A stretch of DNA of 64,000 nt from Coix lacryma-jobi var. lacryma-jobi (Eukaryota > Streptophyta > Magnoliopsida > Poales > Poaceae), in contig CM019831.1 of NCBI GenBank assembly GCA_009763385.1, forward strand, positions 85,905,845 to 85,969,844. The letters are read 5' to 3'. A program made the position numbers and the translations under genes. Each line of letters starts with the position of its first letter. Positions within the stretch are counted from its first letter, which is position 1. The notes under the pieces were generated by a model. That model saw only the letters and a program-made list of their open reading frames with translations, did not search any database and was not told where the DNA came from. Shown here piece by piece: positions 24,201 to 38,451 of the stretch.

Positions 24201-24744
24201 TCCGTTTGACCCAAACTCATGTTTGGTTCGTTATTGGCACTTTTATTTCCGTCGGAACGGTGCCGCAAAACTCGCGTCGGTGGGCCATTTTTCCCACTGA
24301 TGCACAGAAAAACTCATAGTTCAATTTTTCGCAACGGACGCACCCAATCATCTCAGTTTGACCCAAAACTCATGTTTGGTGGGTTATTGGCACTGTTGTT
24401 ACTGACGAAACGGTGCCACAAAACTCACGCGAGATGGTCGTTTTCCCACTGAGGCACCGAAATACTCACGGTTGAACTTTTCACAACCGACGAACCCAAT
24501 CATCTACGTTTGACCCAAAACCCATGTTTGGTGGGTTTTTGGCACTTTCATTTCCCTCGGAACGGTGCCACAAAACTCACGCGAGAGGGCAATTTTTCCC
24601 ACTGATGCACTGAAAAACTCGCAGTTGAATTTTTTGCAACGGACGCACCCAATCATCTCAGTTTGACCCAAAACTCATGTTTGGTGTGTGTTTGGCACTT
24701 TTATTCCCATCAGAACGGTGCCGCAAAACTCGCGTCGGTGGGCC
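24201..24744 (+). repeat. Short mixed segment before HOR-2 copy 1
   Basis: Three to four A, B and C monomers join the partial copy to the first full 3.5-kb unit. Sequence departs from the 27.1-28.25-kb counterpart, so this is an alternative filling of that part of the unit. Ordinary satellite only. Confidence 0.7.
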
Positions 24745-27700
24745 GTTTTTCCCACTGATGCACTGAAAAACTCGCAGTTCAATTTTTCACAACGGACGCA
24801 CCCAATCATCTCAGTTTGACCCAAAACTCATGTTTGGTGTGTTATTGGCACTTTTATTACAGACGAAACGGTGCCGCTAAACTCAAGCGAGATCGTCGTT
24901 TTCCCACTAATGCACCAAAAAACTCGTGGTTGAACTTTTCGCAACCGATGAACCCAATCATCTCCATTTGACCCAAAACCCATGTTTGGTGGGTTTTTGG
25001 CACTTTCATTTCCCTCGGAACGGTGCCGCAAAACTCACGCGAGAGGGCCATTTTTCCCACTGATGCACCGAAAAACTTGTAGTTGAATTTTTCACAACTG
25101 ACGCACCTAAACATCTAAGTTTGACACAAAACTCATGTTTGGTTGGTTTTTGGCACTTTCATTTCCCTCGGAACGGAGCCGCAAAACTCACGCGATAGGG
25201 CCATTTTTCCCACTGATGCACCGAAAAACTCGTAGTTGAATTTTTCCCAACGGACGCACCCAATCATCTCTGTTTGACCCAAAACTCATGTTTGGTGTGT
25301 TTTTGGCACTTTTATTCCCATCGGAACGGTGCCGCAAAACTCGCGGCGGTGGGCCGTTTTTCCCACTGATGCACTGAAAAACTTGCAGTTCAGTTTTTCA
25401 CAACGGACGCACCCAATCATCTCAGTTTGACCCAAAACTCATGTTTGGTGGGTTATTGGCACTTTTGTTACCGATGAAACGGTGCCGCAAAACTCACACG
25501 AGATGGTCGTTTTCCCACTGATGCACCGAAAAACTCGCGGTTGAACTTTTCGCAACCGACGAACCCAATCATCTCCGTTTGACCCAAAACACATGTTTGG
25601 TGGGTTTTTGACACTTTCATTTCCCTCAGAACGGTGCCGCAAAACTCACGCGAGAGGGCCATTTTTCTCATTGATGCACCAAAAAACTCATAGTTGAATT
25701 TTTCGCAACGGACGCACCCAATCATCTCCATTTGACCCATACTCATGTTTGGTTGGTTTTTAGCACTTTTATTTCCGTCGGAACGGTGCCGCAAAACTCG
25801 CGCCGGTGGGCCGTTTTTCCCACTGATGCACCGAAAAACTCGCAGTTCAATTTCTTGCAACGGACGTACCCAATCATCTCAATTTGACCCAAAACTCATG
25901 TTTGGTGGGTTATTGCACTTTTCTTACCGACGAAACGGTGCCACAAAACTCACGCGAGATGTTAGTTTTCCCACTAATGCAACGAAAAACTCGCGGTTGA
26001 ACTTTTCGCAACCGACGAACCCAATCATCTCCGTTTGAGCCAAAACCCATGTTTGGTCGGTTTTTGGCACTCTCATTTCCCTCGGAACCGTGCCGCAAAA
26101 CTCACGCGAGAGGGCCATTTTTCCCTCTGATGCACCGAAAAACTCACGGTTGAATATTTCGCAACGGACGCACCCAATCATCTTTGTTTGACCCAAAACT
26201 CATGTTTGGTGTGTTTTGGGCACTTTTATTCCCATCAGAACGGTGCCGCAAAACTCGCGGTGGGACGTTTTTCCCACAGATGCACTCAAAAACTCGCAGT
26301 AAAATTTTTCGCAACGGATGCACCCAATCATCTCAGTTTGACCCAAAACTCATGTTTGGTGGGTTATTGCACTTTTATTTCCGTCGGAACGGTGCTGCAA
26401 AACATACGCGAGATGACCGTTTTTCCCACTGATGCACCGAAAAAATCGCGGTTGGACTTTTCGCAACGGACGCACCCAATCATCTTCGTTTGACCCAAAA
26501 CTCATGTTTGGTGGGTTTTTGGCACTTCCATTTCTGATGGAACGGTGCCGCAACAGTCGCGCAAGAGGGCCATTTTTCCCACTGATGCACCGAAAATCTC
26601 ACAGTTGAATTTTTCACAACGGACGCACCAATCATCTCCGTTTGACCCAAAACTCATGTTTGGTGTGTTTTTGGCACTTTTATAACCATTGGAACGGTGC
26701 CGCAAAACTAGTATCGGTGGGCCGTTTTTTCCACTGATGCACCGAAAAACTGATAGTTCAACTCTTTGCAACGGACGCACCCAATCATCTCAGTTTGACC
26801 CCAAACTCATGTTTGGTGGGTTATTGGCACTTTTGTTACCGACGAAACGGTGCCGCAAAACTCACACGAGATAGACGTTTTTCCCACTGATACACCAAAA
26901 AACTCGTGGTTGAACTTTTCGCAACCGACGCACCCAATCATCTCCGTTTGCCCCAAAACTCATGTTTGGTGGGTTTTTGGCACTTTCATTACCATCGCAA
27001 CGGTGCCGCAAAACTCACGCGAGAGGGCCATTTTTCCCACTGATGCACCGAAAAACTCATAATTAAATTTTTCGCAACGGACGCACCCAATCATCTCTGT
27101 TTGACCCAAAACTCATGTTTGGTGTGTTTTTGGCAGTTTTATTCCCATCGGAACGGTGCCGCAAAACTCGCGTCGGTGGGACGTTTTTCCCACTGATGCA
27201 CTGAAAAACTCGCAGTTCAAGTTTACGCAACGGACGCACCCAATCGTCTCAGTTTGACCCAAAACTCATGTTTGGTGGGTTATTGGCACTTTTATTACAG
27301 ACGAAACAGTGCCGCGAAACTCACTCGAGATGGCCGTTTTCACACTGATGCACCAAAAAACTCGTGGTTGAACTTTTCGCAACCGACGCACCCAATCATC
27401 TCAGTTTGACCCAAAACTCATGTTTGCTGGGTTATTGGCACTTTTGTTACCGACGAAACGGTGCCGCAAAACTCACGTGTGATGGTCGTTTTCCCATTGA
27501 TGCACCGAAAAACTCGCGGTTGAAGTTTTCACAACCGACGAACCCAATCATCTGCGTTTGACCCAAAACCCATGTTTGGTGGGTTTTTGGCACTTTCATT
27601 TCCCTCGGAACGGTGCCGCAAAACACACGCGAGAGGGCCATTTTTCCCACTGATGCACCGAAAAACTGATAGTTGATTTTTTCGCAACTGACGCACCCAA

Positions 27701-28249
27701 ACATCTCAGTTTGACACAAAACTCATGTTTGGTGGGTTTTTGGCTCAATCATTTCTAACGGAACGGTGCCGCAAAACTCGCGCGAGAGGGCCGTTTTTCC
27801 ACTAATGCACCAAAAAACTCATAGTTGAATTTTTCGCAACGGATGCACCCAATCATCTCAGTTTGACCCAAAACTCAAGTTTGGTTGGTTATTGCACTTT
27901 TGTTTCCCACAAAACGGTGCTACAAAACATACGCGAGATGACCGTTTTTCCCACTGATGCATCGAAAAAATCGCGGTTGGACTTTTCGCAACGGACGCAC
28001 CCAATCATCTCTGTTTGACCCAAAACTCAAGTTTGGTGGGTTTTTGGCCCTTCCATTTCAGATGGAACGGTGCCGCAAAAGTCGCGCGAGAGGGCCATTT
28101 TTCCCACTGATGCACCGAAAATCTCAGGGTTGAATTTTTCACAACGGACGCACCCAATCATCTCCGTTTGACCCAAAACAAATGTTTGGTGTGTTTTTGG
28201 CACTTTTTTTTCCATCGGAACGGTGCCGCAAAACTCGCGTCGGTGGGTC
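24745..28249 (+). repeat. HOR-2 copy 1 (3,505 bp, 23 monomers)
   Basis: This is the first full 3.5-kb unit. Private changes lie in its left part (24,878 T, 24,909 A, 24,949 T). From 25,882 rightward it shares with copy 2 a set of changes absent from copy 3: 25,882 A, GTTAG at 25,961, 26,039 G, 26,563 A, a one-base loss near 26,629 and 26,685 A. Start is placed where matching to 28,250 and 31,755 begins. Confidence 0.9.
27400..28230 (+). repeat. Shared ~0.83-kb block, HOR-2 copy (six in window)
   Basis: This block carries ACGTGTGATGG, ATCTGCGTTTGACCC, TTGGCTCAATCATTTCTAAC, CTCAAGTTTGGTTGG and AAAACAAATGTTTGG. It recurs in HOR-2 copy 2 (near 30.9 kb) and four times in HOR-3 (near 47.2, 49.0, 53.0 and 54.8 kb). 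The marker GGCTCAATC lies near 27,742, 31,247, 47,535, 49,366, 53,334 and 55,165. Confidence 0.82.
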
Positions 28250-31200
28250 ATTTTTCCCATTAATGCACTGAAAAACTCGCAGTTCAATTTTTCACAACGG
28301 ACGCACCCAATCATCTTAGTTTGACCCAAAACTCATGTTTGGTGTGTTATTGGCACTTTTATTACAGACGAAACGGTGCCGCAAAACTCAAGCGAGATCG
28401 TCGTTTTCCCACTGATGCACCAAAAAACTCGTGGTTGAACTTTTCGCAACCGACGAACCCAATCATCTCCATTTGACCCAAAACCCATGTTTGGTGGGTT
28501 TTTGGCACTTTCATTTCCCTCGGAACGGTGCCGCAAAACTCACGCGAGAGGGCCATTTTTCCCACTGATGCACCGAAAAACTTGTAGTTGAATTTTTCAC
28601 AACTGACGCACCTAAACATCTAAGTTTGACACAAAACTCATGTTTGGTTGGATTTTGGCACTTTCATTTCCCTCGGAACGGAGCCGCAAAACTCACGCGA
28701 TAGGGCCATTTTTCCCACTGATGCACCTAAAAACTCGTAGTTGAATTTTTCCCAACGGACGCACCCAATCATCTCTGTTTGACCCAAAACTCATGTTTGG
28801 TGTGTTTTTGGCACTTTTATTCCCATCGGAACGGTGCCGCAAAACTCGCGGCGGTGGGCCGTTTTTCCCACTGATGCACTGAAAAACTTGCAGTTCAGTT
28901 TTTCACAACGGACGCACCCAATCATCTCAGTTTGACCCAAAACTCATGTTTGGTGGGTTATTGGCACTTTTGTTACCGATGAAACGGTGCCGCAAAACTC
29001 ACACGAGATGGTCGTTTTCCCACTGATGCACCGAAAAACTCGCGGTTGAACTTTTCGCAACCGACGAACCCAATCATCTCCGTTTGACCCAAAACACATG
29101 TTTGGTGGGTTTTTGACACTTTCATTTCCCTCAGAACGGTGCCGCAAAACTCACGCGAGAGGGCCATTTTTCTCATTGATGCACCAAAAAACTCATAGTT
29201 GAATTTTTCGCAACGGACGCACCCAATCATCTCCATTTGACCCATACTCATGTTTGGTTGGTTTTTAGCACTTTTATTTCCGTCGGAACGGTGCCGCAAA
29301 ACTCGCGCCGGTGGGCCGTTTTTCCCACTGATGCACCGAAAAACTCGCAGTTCAATTTCTTGCAACGGACGTACCCAATCATCTCAATTTGACCCAAAAC
29401 TCATGTTTGGTGGGTTATTGCACTTTTCTTACCGACGAAACGGTGCCACAAAACTCACGCGAGATGTTAGTTTTCCCACTAATGCAACGAAAAACTCGCG
29501 GTTGAACTTTTCGCAACCGACGAACCCAATCATCTCCGTTTGAGCCAAAACCCATGTTTGGTCGGTTTTTGGCACTCTCATTTCCCTCGGAACCGTGCCG
29601 CAAAACTCACGCGAGAGGGCCATTTTTCCCTCTGATGCACCGAAAAACTCACGGTTGAATATTTCGCAACGGACGCACCCAATCATCTTTGTTTGACCCA
29701 AAACTCATGTTTGGTGTGTTTTGGGCACTTTTATTCCCATCAGAACGGTGCCGCAAAACTCGCGGTGGGACGTTTTTCCCACAGATGCACTCAAAAACTC
29801 GCAGTAAAATTTTTCGCAACGGATGCACCCAATCATCTCAGTTTGACCCAAAACTCATGTTTGGTGGGTTATTGCACTTTTATTTCCGTCGGAACGGTGC
29901 TGCAAAACATACGCGAGATGACCGTTTTTCCCACTGATGCACCGAAAAAATCGCGGTTGGACTTTTCGCAACGGACGCACCCAATCATCTTCGTTTGACC
30001 CAAAACTCATGTTTGGTGGGTTTTTGGCACTTCCATTTCTGATGGAACGGTGCCGCAACAGTCGCGCAAGAGGGCCATTTTTCCCACTGATGCACCGAAA
30101 ATCTCACAGTTGAATTTTTCACAACGGACGCACCAATCATCTCCGTTTGACCCAAAACTCATGTTTGGTGTGTTTTTGGCACTTTTATAACCATTGGAAC
30201 GGTGCCGCAAAACTAGTATCGGTGGGCCGTTTTTTCCACTGATGCACCGAAAAACTGATAGTTCAACTCTTTGCAACGGACGCACCCAATCATCTCAGTT
30301 TGACCCCAAACTCATGTTTGGTGGGTTATTGGCACTTTTGTTACCGACGAAACGGTGCCGCAAAACTCACACGAGATAGACGTTTTTCCCACTGATACAC
30401 CAAAAAACTCGTGGTTGAACTTTTCGCAACCGACGCACCCAATCATCTCCGTTTGCCCCAAAACTCATGTTTGGTGGGTTTTTGGCACTTTCATTACCAT
30501 CGCAACGGTGCCGCAAAACTCACGCGAGAGGGCCATTTTTCCCACTGATGCACCGAAAAACTCATAATTAAATTTTTCGCAACGGACGCACCCAATCATC
30601 TCTGTTTGACCCAAAACTCATGTTTGGTGTGTTTTTGGCAGTTTTATTCCCATCGGAACGGTGCCGCAAAACTCGCGTCGGTGGGACGTTTTTCCCACTG
30701 ATGCACTGAAAAACTCGCAGTTCAAGTTTACGCAACGGACGCACCCAATCGTCTCAGTTTGACCCAAAACTCATGTTTGGTGGGTTATTGGCACTTTTAT
30801 TACAGACGAAACAGTGCCGCGAAACTCACTCGAGATGGCCGTTTTCACACTGATGCACCAAAAAACTCGTGGTTGAACTTTTCGCAACCGACGCACCCAA
30901 TCATCTCAGTTTGACCCAAAACTCATGTTTGCTGGGTTATTGGCACTTTTGTTACCGACGAAACGGTGCCGCAAAACTCACGTGTGATGGTCGTTTTCCC
31001 ATTGATGCACCGAAAAACTCGCGGTTGAAGTTTTCACAACCGACGAACCCAATCATCTGCGTTTGACCCAAAACCCATGTTTGGTGGGTTTTTGGCACTT
31101 TCATTTCCCTCGGAACGGTGCCGCAAAACACACGCGAGAGGGCCATTTTTCCCACTGATGCACCGAAAAACTGATAGTTGATTTTTTCGCAACTGACGCA

Positions 31201-31754
31201 CCCAAACATCTCAGTTTGACACAAAACTCATGTTTGGTGGGTTTTTGGCTCAATCATTTCTAACGGAACGGTGCCGCAAAACTCGCGCGAGAGGGCCGTT
31301 TTTCCACTAATGCACCAAAAAACTCATAGTTGAATTTTTCGCAACGGATGCACCCAATCATCTCAGTTTGACCCAAAACTCAAGTTTGGTTGGTTATTGC
31401 ACTTTTGTTTCCCACAAAACGGTGCTACAAAACATACGCGAGATGACCGTTTTTCCCACTGATGCATCGAAAAAATCGCGGTTGGACTTTTCGCAACGGA
31501 CGCACCCAATCATCTCTGTTTGACCCAAAACTCAAGTTTGGTGGGTTTTTGGCCCTTCCATTTCAGATGGAACGGTGCCGCAAAAGTCGCGCGAGAGGGC
31601 CATTTTTCCCACTGATGCACCGAAAATCTCAGGGTTGAATTTTTCACAACGGACGCACCCAATCATCTCCGTTTGACCCAAAACAAATGTTTGGTGTGTT
31701 TTTGGCACTTTTTTTTCCATCGGAACGGTGCCGCAAAACTCGCGTCGGTGGGTC
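28250..31754 (+). repeat. HOR-2 copy 2, chimeric (3,505 bp)
   Basis: Offset from copy 1 is exactly 3,505 bp. Its left ~480 bp agree with copy 3 (GGTTGGATTTTGGC at 28,647 and CACCTAAAAAC at 28,724, both unlike the consensus). Its right ~2.8 kb agree with copy 1 (GATGTTAG, TTTGAGCC, GCGCAAGAG, GCACCAATC, TATAACC). This is the pattern left by one unequal crossover inside the unit. Confidence 0.9.
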
Positions 31755-34113
31755 ATTTTTCCCATTAATGCACTGAAAAACTCGCAGTTCAATTTTTCAC
31801 AACGGACGCACCCAATCATCTTAGTTTGACCCAAAACTCATGTTTGGTGTGTTATTGGCACTTTTATTACAGACGAAACGGTGCCGCAAAACTCAAGCGA
31901 GATCGTCGTTTTCCCACTGATGCACCAAAAAACTCGTGGTTGAACTTTTCGCAACCGACGAACCCAATCATCTCCATTTGACCCAAAACCCATGTTTGGT
32001 GGGTTTTTGGCACTTTCATTTCCCTCGGAACGGTGCCGCAAAACTCACGCGAGAGGGCCATTTTTCCCACTGATGCACCGAAAAACTTGTAGTTGAATTT
32101 TTCACAACTGACGCACCTAAACATCTAAGTTTGACACAAAACTCATGTTTGGTTGGATTTTGGCACTTTCATTTCCCTCGGAACGGAGCCGCAAAACTCA
32201 CGCGATAGGGCCATTTTTCCCACTGATGCACCTAAAAACTCGTAGTTGAATTTTTCCCAACGGACGCACCCAATCATCTCTGTTTGACCCAAAACTCATG
32301 TTTGGTGTGTTTTTGGCACTTTTATTCCCATCGGAACGGTGCCGCAAAACTCGCGGCGGTGGGCCGTTTTTCCCACTGATGCACTGAAAAACTTGCAGTT
32401 CAGTTTTTCACAACGGACGCACCCAATCATCTCAGTTTGACCCAAAACTCATGTTTGGTGGGTTATTGGCACTTTTGTTACCGATGAAACGGTGCCGCAA
32501 AACTCACACGAGATGGTCGTTTTCCCACTGATGCACCGAAAAACTCGCGGTTGAACTTTTCGCAACCGACGAACCCAATCATCTCCGTTTGACCCAAAAC
32601 ACATGTTTGGTGGGTTTTTGACACTTTCATTTCCCTCAGAACGGTGCCGCAAAACTCACGCGAGAGGGCCATTTTTCTCATTGATGCACCAAAAAACTCA
32701 TAGTTGAATTTTTCGCAACGGACGCACCCAATCATCTCCATTTGACCCATACTCATGTTTGGTTGGTTTTTAGCACTTTTATTTCCGTCGGAACGGTGCC
32801 GCAAAACTCGCGCCGGTGGGCCGTTTTTCCCACTGATGCACCGAAAAACTCGCAGTTCAATTTCTTGCAACGGACGTACCCAATCATCTCAGTTTGACCC
32901 AAAACTCATGTTTGGTGGGTTATTGCACTTTTCTTACCGACGAAACGGTGCCACAAAACTCACGCGAGATGGTCGTTTTCCCACTAATGCAACGAAAAAC
33001 TCGCGGTTGAACTTTTCGCAACCGACGAACCCAATCATCTCCGTTTGAACCAAAACCCATGTTTGGTCGGTTTTTGGCACTCTCATTTCCCTCGGAACCG
33101 TGCCGCAAAACTCACGCGAGAGGGCCATTTTTCCCTCTGATGCACCGAAAAACTCACGGTTGAATATTTCGCAACGGACGCACCCAATCATCTTTGTTTG
33201 ACCCAAAACTCATGTTTGGTGTGTTTTGGGCACTTTTATTCCCATCAGAACGGTGCCGCAAAACTCGCGGTGGGACGTTTTTCCCACAGATGCACTCAAA
33301 AACTCGCAGTAAAATTTTTCGCAACGGATGCAGCCAATCATCTCAGTTTGACCCAAAACTCATGTTTGGTGGGTTATTGCACTTTTATTTCCGTCGGAAC
33401 GGTGCTGCAAAACATACGCGAGATGACCGTTTTTCCCACTGATGCACCGAAAAAATCGCGGTTGGACTTTTCGCAACGGACGCACCCAATCATCTTCGTT
33501 TGACCCAAAACTCATGTTTGGTGGGTTTTTGGCACTTCCATTTCTGATGGAACGGTGCCGCAACAGTCGCGCGAGAGGGCCATTTTTCCCACTGATGCAC
33601 CGAAAATCTCACAGTTGAATTTTTCACAACGGACGCACCCAATCATCTCCGTTTGACCCAAAACTCATGTTTGGTGTGTTTTTGGCACTTTTATATCCAT
33701 TGGAACGGTGCCGCAAAACTAGTATCGGTGGGCCGTTTTTTCCACTGATGCACCGAAAAACTGATAGTTGAACTCTTTGCAACGGACGCACCCAATCATC
33801 TCAGTTTGACCCCAAACTCATGTTTGGTGGGTTATTGGCACTTTTGTTACCGACGAAACGGTGCCGCAAAACTCACACGAGATAGACGTTTTTCCCACTG
33901 ATACACCAAAAAACTCGTGGTTGAACTTTTCGCAACCGACGCACCCAATCATCTCCGTTTGCCCCAAAACTCATGTTTGGTGGGTTTTTGGCACTTTCAT
34001 TACCATCGCAACGGTGCCGCAAAACTCACGCGAGAGGGCCATTTTTCCCACTGATGCACCGAAAAACTCATAATTAAATTTTTCGCAACGGACGCACCCA
34101 ATCATCTCTGTTT
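31755..34113 (+). repeat. HOR-2 copy 3, truncated (~2,359 bp)
   Basis: This is collinear with copy 2 at 3,505 bp, rising to 3,506 bp after the one-base difference near 33,640. It retains consensus states at sites derived in copies 1 and 2, with private changes GATGCAGCC near 33,331 and GTTGAACTC near 33,770. Matching ends at about 34,113, where TGACTGAAAAACTC replaces TGACCCAAAACTC. The last third of the unit is missing. Confidence 0.87.
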
Positions 34114-36460
34114 GACTGAAAAACTCATGTTTGGTGTGTTTTTGGCACTTTTATTCCCATCGGAACGGTGCCGCAAAACTCGCGTCGGTGGGACGTTTTT
34201 CCCACTGATGCACTGAAAAACTCATAGTTCAATTTTTCGCAACGGACGCACCCAATCATCTCAGTTTGACCCAAAACTCATGTTTGGAGGGTTATTGGCA
34301 CTTTTGTTACCGACGAAACGGTGCCGCAAAACTCACGCAAGATGGTCGTTTTCCCACTGATGCACCGAAAAACTCGCGGTTGAACATTTCGCAACTGACG
34401 CACCCAATCATCTCCGTTTGACCCAAACCCATGTTTGGTGGGTTTTTGGCACTTTCATTTTCCTCGGAACGGTGCCGCAAAACTCACACGAGAGGGCCAT
34501 TTTTCCCACTGATGCATCAAAAAACTCGTGGTTGAACTTTTCGCAACCGACGCACCCAATCATCTCCATTTGACCCAAAACTCATGTTTGATGGGTTTTT
34601 GGCACTTTCATTTCCCTCGGAACGGTGCCGCAAAACTCACGCGAGACGGCCATTTTTCCCACTGATGCATCGAAATACTCATAGTTGAATTTTTCGCAAC
34701 GGACGCACCCAATCATCTTCATTTGACCCAAAACTCATGTTTGGTGTGGTTTTGGTACTTTTACTCCCATCAGAACGGTGCCGCAAAACTCGCGTCGGTG
34801 GGACATTTTTCCCACTGATGGATTGAAAAACTCGCAGTTCAATTTTTCGCAACGGACGCACTCAATCATCTCAGTTTGACCCAAAACTCATGTTTGCTGG
34901 GTTATTGGCACTTTTGTTACCGACGAAACGGTGCCGCAAAACTCACGCGAGATGGTCGTTTTCCCACTGATGCACCGAATAACTCGCGGTTGAACTTTTC
35001 GCAACGGACGCACCCAATCATCTTCGTTTGACCCAAACCCATGTTTGGTGGGTTTTTGGTACTTTCATTTTCCTCGGAACGGTGCCGCAAAACTCACGCG
35101 AGAGGGCCATTTTTTCCACTGATGCACCGAAAAATTGTAGTTGAATTTTTCGCAACGGATGCACCCAATCATCTCTGTTTGACCCAAAACTCATGTTTGG
35201 TGTGTTTTTGGCACTTTTATTCCCATCGGAACGGTGCCGCAAAACGCGTCGGTGGGCCGTTTTCCCACTGATGCACGAAAAAACTCGTGGTTGAACTTTT
35301 CGCAACCGACACACCCAATCATCTCCGTTTGACCCAAAACTCATGTTTGGTGGGTTTTTGGCACTTTCATTTCCCTCAGAACGGTGTCGCAAAACTCACG
35401 CGGGAGGGTCATTTTCCCACTGAAGCACCGAAAAACTCATAGTTGAATTTTTCGCAACGGACGCACCCAATCATCTCTGTTTGACCCAAACTCATGTTTG
35501 GTTGGTTTTTGGCACTTTTATTTCCGTTGGAACAGTGCCGCAAAACTCGCGACGGTGGGCCGTTTTTCCCACTGATGCACCGAAAAACTCGTAGTTCAAT
35601 TTTTTGCAACGGACGCACCCAATCATCTCAGTTTGACCCAAAACTCATGTTTGGTGGGTTATTACACTTTTGTTACCAACGAAACGGTGCCGCAAAACTC
35701 ACGCGAGATGGTCGTTTTCCCACTGATGCACCGAAAAACTCATAGTTGAATTTTTCGCAACGGACGCACCCAATCATTTCTGTTTGACCCAAAACTCATG
35801 TTTGGTGGGTTTTTGGCACATTCATTTCTGATGAAACGGTGCCGCAAAAGTCGCGCGAGAGGGCCGTTTTTCCCACCGATGCACCAAAAATCTCACGGTT
35901 GAATTTTTCACAACGGACGCACCCAATCATCTCCGTATGACCCAAAACTCATGTTTGGTCTGTTTTTGGCACTTTTATTTCAATCGGAACGGTGCCGCAA
36001 AACTCGCATCGGTGGGCCATTTTTCCCACTGATGCACCGAAAAACTAACAGTTCAGGTTTTCGCAATGGACGCACCCAATCATCTCAGTTTGACCCAAAA
36101 CTCATGTTTGGTGGGTTATTTGCACTTTTGTTACCGACGAAACAGTGCCGCAAAACTCACGCGAGATGGCCGTTTTCCCACTAATGCACAAAAAAACTCG
36201 CGGTTGAACTTTTCGCAACCGACGTACCCAATCATCTTCGTTTGACCCAAAACTCATGTATGGTGGGTTTTTGGCACTTTCATTTCCCTCAGAATGGTGC
36301 CACAAAATTCACGCGAGAGGGCCATTTTTCCCACTGATGCACCGGAAAACTCGTAGTTGAATTTTTCGCAACGAACGCACCCAATCATCTCTATTTGACC
36401 CAAAACTCATGTTTGGTGTGTTTTTGGCACTTTTATTCTCATCGGAACGGTGCCGCAAAA

Positions 36461-36472
36461 CTCTCGCGAGAG
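36461..36472. other. 12-bp palindrome CTCTCGCGAGAG
   Basis: A variant of the usual AACTCACGCGAGAGG junction reads CTCTCGCGAGAG, a perfect 12-bp palindrome containing TCGCGA. The common variant CTCGCGCGAG is a 10-bp palindrome. Confidence 0.7.
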
Positions 36473-36496
36473 GGCCATTTTCCCACTGATGCACCG

Positions 36497-36945
36497 AAAA
36501 ACTCATAGTTGAATTTTTCGCAACGGACGCACCCAATCATCTCTGTTTGACCCAAACTCATGTTTGGTTGGTTTTTGGCACTTTAATTTCCGTCGGAACG
36601 TTGCCGCAAAACTCGCGCCGGTGGGCCATTTTTCCCACTGATGCACCGAAAAACTCGCAGTTCCATTTTTTGCAACGGACGCACCCAATCATCTCAGTTT
36701 GACCCAAAACTCATGTTTGGTGGGTTATTGCACTTTTGTTACCGATGAAACGGTGATACAAAACTCACGCGAGATGGTTGTTTTCCCACTGATGCACCGA
36801 AAAACTCGCGGTTGAACTTTTCGCAACCGACGAACCCAATCATCTCTGTTTGACCGAAGACCCATGTTTGGTGGGTTTTTGACACTTTCATTTCCCTCGG
36901 AACGGTGCCGCAAAACTCACGCGAGAGGGCCATTTTTCCCACTGA
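36497..36945 (+). repeat. 2,276-bp-offset repeat, left member
   Basis: Three monomers match 38,773-39,221. They share GGAACGTTGCCGC, ACGGTGATACAAAAC and GAGATGGTTGTTTTCCC, the last two being rare in the window. Offset corresponds to 15 monomers. Confidence 0.78.
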
Positions 36946-38451
36946 TGCACCGAAAAACTTGTAGTTGAATTTTTCGCAACTAACGCACCGAAACATCGCA
37001 GTTTGACACAAAACTCATGTTTGGTGGGTTTTTGGCACTTTCATTTCCCTCGGAACGGTGCCGCAAAACTCACGCAAGAGGGCCATTTACGCACTGATGC
37101 ACCAAAAAACTCACAATTGAATTTTTCGCAACGGACGCACCTAATCATCTCCGTTTGACCCAAACTTATGTTTGGTTGGTTTTTGGAACTTTTATTTCCG
37201 TCGGAACGGTACCGCAAAACTCGCGCCGGTGGGCCGTTTTTCCCACTGATGCACCGAAAAACTCGTAGTTTAATTTTTTGCAATGGACGCACCCAATCAT
37301 CTCAGTTTGACCCAAAACTCATGTTTGGTGGGTTATTGCACTTTTGTTACCGACGAAACGGTGCCACAAAACTCATGCGAGATGGTCATATTCCCACTGC
37401 GGCACTGAAAAACTCACGGTTGAACTTTTCGCAACCGACGAACCCAATCATCTCCGTTTGACCCAAAACCCATGTTTCGTGGGTTTTTGGCACATTCATT
37501 TCCCTCGGAATGGTGCCGCAAAACTCACGCGAGAGGGCCATTTTCCACACTGATGCACCGAAAAACTTGTTGAATTTTTCGCAACTGACCCACCCAAACA
37601 TCTCAGTTTGACACAAAACTCATGTTTGGTGGGTTTTTGGCACTTTCATTTCCCTCGGAACGGTGCCGCAAAACTCACGCAAGAGGCCATTTTTCCCACT
37701 GATGCACTGAATAACTCGCAGTTGAATTTTTCGCAACGGACGCACCCAATCATCTTAGTTTGACCCAAAACTCATGTTTGGTGGGTTATTGCACTTTTGT
37801 TTCCCACGTAACGGTGCTGCAAAACTCACGAGAGATGGTCGTTTTCCCACTGATGCACCAAAAAACTCGTGGTTGAACTTTTCGCAACCGACGCACCCAA
37901 TCATCTCCGTTTGACCCAAAACCAATGTTTGGTTGGTTTTTGGCACTTTTATTTCCGTCGGAACGGTGCCGCAAAACTCGCGCCGGTGGGTCATTTTTCC
38001 CACTGATGCACCGAAAAACTCACAGTTCAATTTTTTGCAACGGACGCACCCAATCATCTCAGTTTGACCCAAAACTCATGTTTGGTGGGTTATTGCACTT
38101 TTCTTACCGACGAAACCGTGCCACAAAACTCACGCGAGATGGTCGTTTTCCCACTAATGCACCGAAAAACTCGCGGTTGAACTTTTCGCAACCGACGAAC
38201 CCAATCATCTCCGTTTGAACCAAAACCCATGTTTGGTCGGTTTTTGGCACTCTCATTTCCCTCGGAACGGTGCCGCAAAACTCACGCGAGAGGGCCATTT
38301 TTCCCTCTGATGCACCGAAAAACTCACGGTTGAATTTTTCGCAACGGACGCACCCAATCATCTTTGTTTGACCAAAAACTCATGTTTGGTGTGTTTTGGG
38401 CACTTTTATTCCCATCAGAACGGTGCCGCAAAACTCGCGGTGGGACGTTTT

